Positions 5,911 through 10,038 of a stretch of DNA of 10,038 nt are shown piece by piece. The stretch comes from a bacterium. Its GTDB lineage: Bacteria; Patescibacteria; Microgenomatia; Levybacterales; UBA12049. Location of the stretch: the NCBI GenBank assembly GCA_021825955.1, contig JAKAEH010000009.1, forward strand, positions 1-10,038. The letters are read 5' to 3'. Every line of letters begins with the position of its first letter. Positions within the stretch are counted from its first letter, which is position 1. A program made the position numbers and the translations under genes. The notes beneath the pieces were generated by a model. It did not search any database and had not been told where the DNA came from. It saw only the letters and a program-made list of their open reading frames with translations.

Positions 5911-8900
5911 TTATTCTTTTATTGGAATTAGAAACTTGCATACTGGATATTTAGGACATCCCCAAATATCTTTTCCCCATTTGCCTTTTCTTCTTATCAT
6001 TTCCATATTATGTTTTGGACACACTGGAACACCATCATATTTGATTTCTCTTGCTTGTTTTCTAAGTTCTTTATTTTCGACTCTTTTTTTAGCTCTATCC
6101 TCTAAGGTTACAGGGGGTTTTCCTTCTTTATGATTACCTATTAAGCAATGTGTCCATACTCCAAAAACTCCTTTTTCTGTCCAAAACCAGTTACCAGGGC
6201 TTTCGCAGACCCTACATTTTTTAAGATTATTATAACCAATATCCCCGATATTTTTGCTTATTCCGTAAAAATTAAGGATTTGTTCTGAGGCATTTTTCCC
6301 AATGAATCTTCTCATTCTTTCTCTACTCTCGTTTTGAGACAAGATGTTTAGACTGCCCTCCCACAAAGTCTCCCTATCTATAATTGCGAACTTGTCGTGT
6401 ATACTGCCACCCCATGGCAATATAACGACTCCGATTTTCTCCATTTCTTTCTGCATGTCTAGAGATTCTTGACGCATGTTATCCTTATGAACCCAGTAAG
6501 GTCGAGTAACGATAAAAATGTTCACATTTTTCTTTCTGAGATAATCTAAGATGGGTAAAAATTGTCTAGTTCTGTAGTTTGTGATAAACGGGGAATGAAT
6601 TATTACTTCCTTTTTAGCTTCAATAATCTCTTTGTAGAAATGTGGGTAAAAATCTGTTTGGTCAAAAATATCACTATTCTCTTTTTCTTTTTCTAGGTCT
6701 CTAATGCTGTTTATTTTTTCCAACCAGTCTTCAGCTTTTTCAGAAGTTAAATAATTGGTTATTATGTCTTCTGAATTTATTATTGGATATCCTTTAGATT
6801 CAACATATTCAACAAACCTTCTAACAAGAGAGGACTCGCTTTGTGACTTCAATATTTTTTCTACATCCCCGATTACAATACATTTAAATTTTGCTCTGGA
6901 AAAAGCAACATTGATAAGTTTTTCGTCATCTCCTCTTTCTTCTTCGTCGTCAGTAAGTCTGGTAGATTTAGGTGTAGTGATATCAAAGATAACAAGCTGT
7001 TTCTCTCCTCCTTGAAACCTATGAACCGTGTCAACATCTACATTTTCAAGCTCTTCATCAGCAACAATTTTTGCTATAAGGTTAGCTTGAGCTCTAAACG
7101 GAGATATAATACCAATGCTCTCATATCCGTTATTCAACGCTTGTTTAGCAAGCTCTACGGAGAGGAGCGCCTGATAAAGATTATAATAAGAACCTGAGTC
7201 TGTATTTCCAGGATAGATATTAAGGGAGTTAGTGTTGTAAATACCCAGCCTGAAATCCTTTAATGGCTCTTTATCTATTACTTTTTCTCCATTTTTCTTG
7301 GTATTTTCTGAAGACTCAAGCTTAAAATTACCCTTACCGTATCTTTCATAAATTAAGAAGTTAATTAAATCGGCAATTTCAGGATGCATCCTATACTGAA
7401 TCTTAAGCTGTGTTAAGAAATTAGGCTTATCACCTTTAGTTATTTCTTCTTCAATCCCTGAGAAAGTAAAGATATCTTGTCTTAGCCATTTTGCTACAAG
7501 TTTTTCTTCTAATTGATATTGCTCTTCTGATTTTCCCCTATTCTTTAATACTTTGTGTTTAACCACAGGGGGTAATTGGAAAAAATCGCCAATGATTACA
7601 GCTTTTTGCTTAGCAATAGAGCTAGCATAGTATAAAGCAGGAAGTGGAGCCATGGATGCCTCGTCAATTATTATGCAGTCATATTCTCTTGTGAGTATAA
7701 GCTTTTCACTATAGCTTTTTGTCAAAGTTGTAGCAATGACTTTTGCCTCTTTAATTATGTGTTCAGAAATATTTGTCAATTGACTATTCAATTCTCTTAT
7801 TTGAGACTCTATATTTGTTGAGTTATTTTCTTTCTCTTTAAGATTAGAATTTGCCTTTTCAGAATCTACTCCCTTTACCTTTTCTTTTAAGTTTTGAACA
7901 TTATTTTTAAGTTCCTTAATCTTTCTATTGAACTCTTCAATGCTTTCATTCTCTTTAGATATTTTTTCTTCAATTCTTTCTTTCTCTAGAAGGATATTAG
8001 ATTTTTCCTGTGTGAGTTTGGATAAATTTTGACCTGAGAAAAACCTAGCTAATGTGTTTGATTTTTGAAACTTTTCAATTCTTTTGTTGGCTTCTTTAAT
8101 TTCTTCACTTTTAGTCTTGCTTGTTTCCTCTAATTGTCTTAGTTGGTATATTTTTCGGTCAAGTTGATTAGAAAAGTTATTTATGTCTGTTTCTGACTTT
8201 TCTAAAGCATCATAATCAGCTAGAAGTTCTTTAATGTCTTCGATTTCTTCTTTGAGCTGTATTTTTATTTTTTCCAATGCCTCTATTTCATCCCTAATGG
8301 GTTTGCTAGCTGCATCAGAAGCATTTGCTGGTAAAACATTTGGGTATTCTTTTTTTAGGTCAGATTTCTTAATGTCTCCAACCCTAATTATTTGTCCTAA
8401 CTTGTATTCTGGCGTTTTCTCAAGGTACCGTGCGGTCTTATATAAAGCTTCATCGGTGGCCATATTTGTGTGAGATATTAAAAGAACACTTAACTCTCTC
8501 GCAATAAAAGCCTCTATTAACCTAGAGATGAGTTCGGTTTTTCCCGTTCCTGGAGGCCCCCATACAAAACTCAGCTCACTTCCTAATGATAATCTTAAAG
8601 CTTGTTCTTTATATTCATCTATTGCGTCTTGGGGTTTGGAAAGAGGGATATCGTAGTCTTTATCATATGATATGTTAAATTGCTCCTGGCCGAAAAGCTT
8701 TTCTCCCATCGTACTGTTGGAACCGTTGTCTCTTTTATCAATCAGCTTATCTCTCAGCAGTTTAAGTAGATATAAACTTGAAATAATTAGGTTAGCTTGA
8801 GAAATTGTTTTGCCAAAATATTTGTCTACCTCTATTTGTATCTTTTTCTCACTGACAGATAAGACTTTTCCACTTCCTATCTCAGAGTTAATTCTTAATT

Positions 8901-9090
8901 CTATTTCTGATTCTGTGGGAATTTCTTGTAAATATTCAAGTTCAAAGTCATAAATATAATTTTCTGCAATTTGAGCAAATAGTGAGCCATTTCTTATTCG
9001 AATGTTTTCGTTTCCTTCTTTTTCTAGGTATTCAATGTTTGCATTAAGCGCTGCAATCATTTCATCAATATGCCAGTTGTCATTATTCAT
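5911..9090 (-). CDS. SF1 (UPF1/DNA2-like) helicase fused to PLD nuclease and zinc clusters; Mokosh type II-like
   Basis: A 1059-residue multidomain protein. Residues 1-170 are an N-terminal domain with beta strands, likely a nucleic-acid clamp. Walker A is GPPGTGKT (178-185). A long Glu/Lys coiled coil (about 265-450) is inserted before Walker B IIIDEAS (473-479). Then come GDFFQLPPV (501-509), QYRMHPEI (565-572), VDTVHRFQGGEK (686-697) and NVAFSRAK (727-734), all typical of the COG1112-type SF1B helicases. Residues 812-945 are a phospholipase D-family nuclease domain with one complete HKD motif, HDKFAIID (898-905), followed by EGSLN; one motif per chain implies dimerisation. The tail has two probable zinc sites: C959/C962 with C982/H987, and a topoisomerase-type ribbon with C1024, H1027, C1045 and C1051. 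The helicase-PLD fusion matches the design of type II Mokosh anti-phage proteins; this is by domain architecture only. It is probably the effector of the operon. Confidence 0.85.
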   Translation of the reverse strand: MNNDNWHIDEMIAALNANIEYLEKEGNENIRIRNGSLFAQIAENYIYDFELEYLQEIPTESEIELRINSEIGSGKVLSVSEKKIQIEVDKYFGKTISQANLIISSLYLLKLLRDKLIDKRDNGSNSTMGEKLFGQEQFNISYDKDYDIPLSKPQDAIDEYKEQALRLSLGSELSFVWGPPGTGKTELISRLIEAFIARELSVLLISHTNMATDEALYKTARYLEKTPEYKLGQIIRVGDIKKSDLKKEYPNVLPANASDAASKPIRDEIEALEKIKIQLKEEIEDIKELLADYDALEKSETDINNFSNQLDRKIYQLRQLEETSKTKSEEIKEANKRIEKFQKSNTLARFFSGQNLSKLTQEKSNILLEKERIEEKISKENESIEEFNRKIKELKNNVQNLKEKVKGVDSEKANSNLKEKENNSTNIESQIRELNSQLTNISEHIIKEAKVIATTLTKSYSEKLILTREYDCIIIDEASMAPLPALYYASSIAKQKAVIIGDFFQLPPVVKHKVLKNRGKSEEQYQLEEKLVAKWLRQDIFTFSGIEEEITKGDKPNFLTQLKIQYRMHPEIADLINFLIYERYGKGNFKLESSENTKKNGEKVIDKEPLKDFRLGIYNTNSLNIYPGNTDSGSYYNLYQALLSVELAKQALNNGYESIGIISPFRAQANLIAKIVADEELENVDVDTVHRFQGGEKQLVIFDITTPKSTRLTDDEEERGDDEKLINVAFSRAKFKCIVIGDVEKILKSQSESSLVRRFVEYVESKGYPIINSEDIITNYLTSEKAEDWLEKINSIRDLEKEKENSDIFDQTDFYPHFYKEIIEAKKEVIIHSPFITNYRTRQFLPILDYLRKKNVNIFIVTRPYWVHKDNMRQESLDMQKEMEKIGVVILPWGGSIHDKFAIIDRETLWEGSLNILSQNESRERMRRFIGKNASEQILNFYGISKNIGDIGYNNLKKCRVCESPGNWFWTEKGVFGVWTHCLIGNHKEGKPPVTLEDRAKKRVENKELRKQAREIKYDGVPVCPKHNMEMIRRKGKWGKDIWGCPKYPVCKFLIPIKE

Positions 9091-9145
9091 CTTAATCTAT
9101 TCTAATACTTGGTAACGAACAATAGAAGAGTATTGTTAGGATTTG

Positions 9146-9580
9146 TTATTTCTCTATGAGGTAGCTTTTTTCAAGGATTTCCTTATCTTTTTCTAGAGTT
9201 CTTTTTACCTTATGCTCTTCGTAATATTTATCGAGAATAAATTTATCCAAATAATTATCCAACTCTGTTCTTGCTCTTTTTGTCCCTTCGACATAGGTTT
9301 TAATCTTTGATTTTTCACAATCCTCTTTAATGATAGCCTCAATCGCCTCATCTCTTTCTTTGAGCATTCTCTTAAGCTTATTTATTTCAGATAAATTGCC
9401 ATGAATTAAAACAAATAGAAAGAAAATAGTAAAAATTGCCGCAAAATTTACTTGATTCATGGGGTATGGGGAGTTGGGAGGGAACAGAACAATTACAAAA
9501 AATACCGCTATTCCCCACTTAATAAAATATTTTACTTCTCTAGACTTGAGGTCGTTTATTGCATTTCTTAGAAACTCCAT
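9146..9580 (-). CDS. Two-helix membrane protein with cytoplasmic coiled-coil tail
   Basis: A 144-residue protein. Residues 17-34 (KYFIKWGIAVFFVIVLFP) and 45-60 (NFAAIFTIFFLFVLIH) are membrane helices joined by a short Pro-rich loop (PPNSPYPMN), so both ends should face the cytoplasm. Residues 63-140 are very rich in Lys and Glu with heptad-like hydrophobic spacing, predicting a helical coiled coil. No enzymatic motif or known family was recognised. It is the first gene of the minus-strand operon, 55 bases before the helicase-nuclease gene, which itself has a long coiled coil; anchoring that protein to the membrane, or sensing a membrane event, is a reasonable inference. The ATG at 9580 is the only good start: there is an in-frame stop a short way upstream and no Shine-Dalgarno. 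Confidence 0.7.
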   Translation of the reverse strand: MEFLRNAINDLKSREVKYFIKWGIAVFFVIVLFPPNSPYPMNQVNFAAIFTIFFLFVLIHGNLSEINKLKRMLKERDEAIEAIIKEDCEKSKIKTYVEGTKRARTELDNYLDKFILDKYYEEHKVKRTLEKDKEILEKSYLIEK

Positions 9581-9592
9581 ATCTATAAAACA

Positions 9593-9651
9593 AACAAATA
9601 GTTAGGATAAAGTTCTAACCATAATTCTATCACAAAGCCTAACAAATAGTT
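9593..9651. promoter_or_regulatory. Paired 11-bp direct repeats, candidate Xre operators
   Basis: AACAAATAGTT occurs exactly at 9593-9603 and again at 9641-9651, 48 bp apart, in the 108-bp region between the Xre gene and the divergent operon. Each copy is a small imperfect palindrome (AAC-N5-GTT). The right copy abuts and overlaps by one base the proposed -35 of the Xre gene; the left copy lies 13 bases before the start of the membrane-protein gene. GTTAGG (9601-9606) and CCTAAC (9638-9643) add an inverted pair. Position and spacing suit a repressor acting on both genes. Confidence 0.5.
9618..9645 (-). promoter_or_regulatory. Weak candidate promoter of the helicase operon
   Basis: On the minus strand TTGTTA (9645..9640), a 16-base spacer and TATGGT (9623..9618) could start transcription near 9611, leaving a leader of about 30 bases. 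The -35 would lie inside the right copy of the 11-bp repeat, so a repressor bound there would block it. The boxes are only moderate matches and no leaderless arrangement is present here. Confidence 0.3.
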
Positions 9652-9688
9652 TGAGGTTATTTCTGATTGAAGACTAGATAATCAATGC
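9651..9688 (+). promoter_or_regulatory. Promoter of the Xre regulator gene, leaderless
   Basis: TTGAGG (9651-9656) and TAGATA (9675-9680, within TAGATAAT ending at 9682) are 18 bases apart. GATAAT ends six bases before the ATG at 9689, so the transcript should have little or no leader. The -35 touches the right copy of the AACAAATAGTT repeat, which fits autoregulation. Confidence 0.45.
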
Positions 9689-9904
9689 ATGAAAGTAAAT
9701 GCTAGAAAAATTAAAAGCATTGGTGAAAGAATTCGGAAAGCAAGAAAACAAAATGAGCTAACTCAGGAAAGAGTTGCCGAAATGGTTGGAGTTTCTGCAA
9801 CTTACATAGGATTTATCGAGCAGGGACAAAGAATCCCTTCTATCAAAACTGCCGATAAATTAGCTAGAGTTTTGAATATTAAACTTTCTGACCTCTTCAA
9901 ATAA
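9689..9904 (+). CDS. Xre/Cro-CI family DNA-binding regulator
   Basis: A 71-residue protein that is a single HTH_3 domain. After a basic N-terminus the standard five-helix order is seen: IGERIRKARKQ (helix 1, 11-21), LTQERVAEMVGV (helix 2, 24-35), SATYIGFIEQGQRIPS (recognition helix and turn, 36-51), IKTADKLARVL (52-62) and LSDLF at the end. The E-x-G-x-R-x-P signature after the recognition helix is typical of this family. It has no sensor or protease domain, so control would depend on concentration, partner proteins or DNA occupancy. It is divergent from the three-gene helicase operon and probably represses it and itself through the AACAAATAGTT repeats. Small stand-alone Xre proteins next to defence operons commonly hold expression down. 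Confidence 0.9.
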   Translation: MKVNARKIKSIGERIRKARKQNELTQERVAEMVGVSATYIGFIEQGQRIPSIKTADKLARVLNIKLSDLFK

Positions 9905-10038
9905 ATCCTCTAATCTGCATGATAAGATTTGCTAAGATTTTTTAACAGTTGAGCACCTACCTTAGCAACAAAATGAGTTTTCCTACTCGATAAAAGGGGT
10001 TAATAGTGACTTTTTTGCAATAAAATGCCAGAATTTGC
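9905..10038. other. Right-edge non-coding region with no assignable gene
   Basis: No start-to-stop frame of useful length is seen. On the minus strand a frame is open from the window edge to a TAG at 9985..9983 and reads KFWHFIAKKSLLTPFIE; it could be the C-terminus of a gene entering from the right, but the other minus frames are also open for 12 or more codons, so this cannot be decided here. Confidence 0.25.
9929..9968. repeat. 8-bp perfect inverted repeat downstream of the Xre gene
   Basis: TTGCTAAG (9929-9936) and CTTAGCAA (9961-9968) are exact reverse complements separated by 24 bases that include a T-rich stretch. It is not followed by a T-run on either strand, so it is not a standard terminator. 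It may be a recombination or protein-binding site at the end of the AT-rich block, or a weak RNA structure. Confidence 0.35.

Noticed and set aside
4140..9090. Gabija system (GajA + GajB)
   Set aside because: The 568-aa helicase is GajB-like in size, but the partner is an SF1B helicase-PLD fusion, with no OLD-type ATPase or Toprim domain as in GajA.
3985..10038. Flanking attachment-site repeats, integrase or transposase for the AT-rich block
   Set aside because: Comparison by eye of 3985-4139 with 9905-10038 gave only 6-base matches such as TAGCAA, and no recombinase gene is in the window.
1..10038. CRISPR array, tRNA or rRNA genes
   Set aside because: No regularly spaced repeats, and no cloverleaf-like or conserved rRNA segments were seen on either strand.

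Overview
The window looks like a piece of a Candidate Phyla Radiation (Patescibacteria) genome, possibly Microgenomates-like. The basis is indirect. Genes are compact. Two surface proteins have the anchor types common in that group: one begins MKNQKGFAPVFIIL, the other has a short cytoplasmic tail, one membrane helix and a Ser/Thr/Pro stalk. No gene has a convincing Shine-Dalgarno sequence, and several promoters put the transcription start on the start codon. TGA ends one gene, so recoded-TGA lineages are unlikely. The lineage is an inference.

Left half (about 1-3990, moderate GC): a partial gene runs off the left edge (-); a small cupin (-); a single-pass membrane protein with an extracellular beta-rich domain (-); then, divergently, a 51-residue membrane microprotein directly followed by an NRAMP-family metal transporter (+); then a large anchored exported protein with a degenerate M23-like region (+). 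Five -10-like boxes here lie six bases (one lies seven) from a start codon, which points to leaderless mRNAs.

Right half (about 4130-9910, visibly more AT-rich): three genes on the - strand form a probable operon. In transcription order they are a two-helix membrane protein with a coiled-coil tail (144 aa), a 1059-aa SF1 helicase of the UPF1/DNA2 type with a coiled-coil insert, a PLD-family nuclease domain and two zinc-binding clusters, and a 568-aa UvrD-like helicase. A 71-aa Xre-type regulator is divergent from it, and the shared intergenic region carries an 11-bp direct repeat that may be its operator. The 1059-aa protein resembles the helicase-PLD fusion described for type II Mokosh anti-phage systems. 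The membrane protein, the second helicase and the Xre regulator are not part of that system as I know it, so this is the best candidate for an undescribed (probably defence) system. A short protein-like relic lies at the left edge of the AT-rich block, which fits insertion of the block into older sequence.

No tRNA, rRNA, CRISPR array, insertion sequence or clear Rho-independent terminator was seen.
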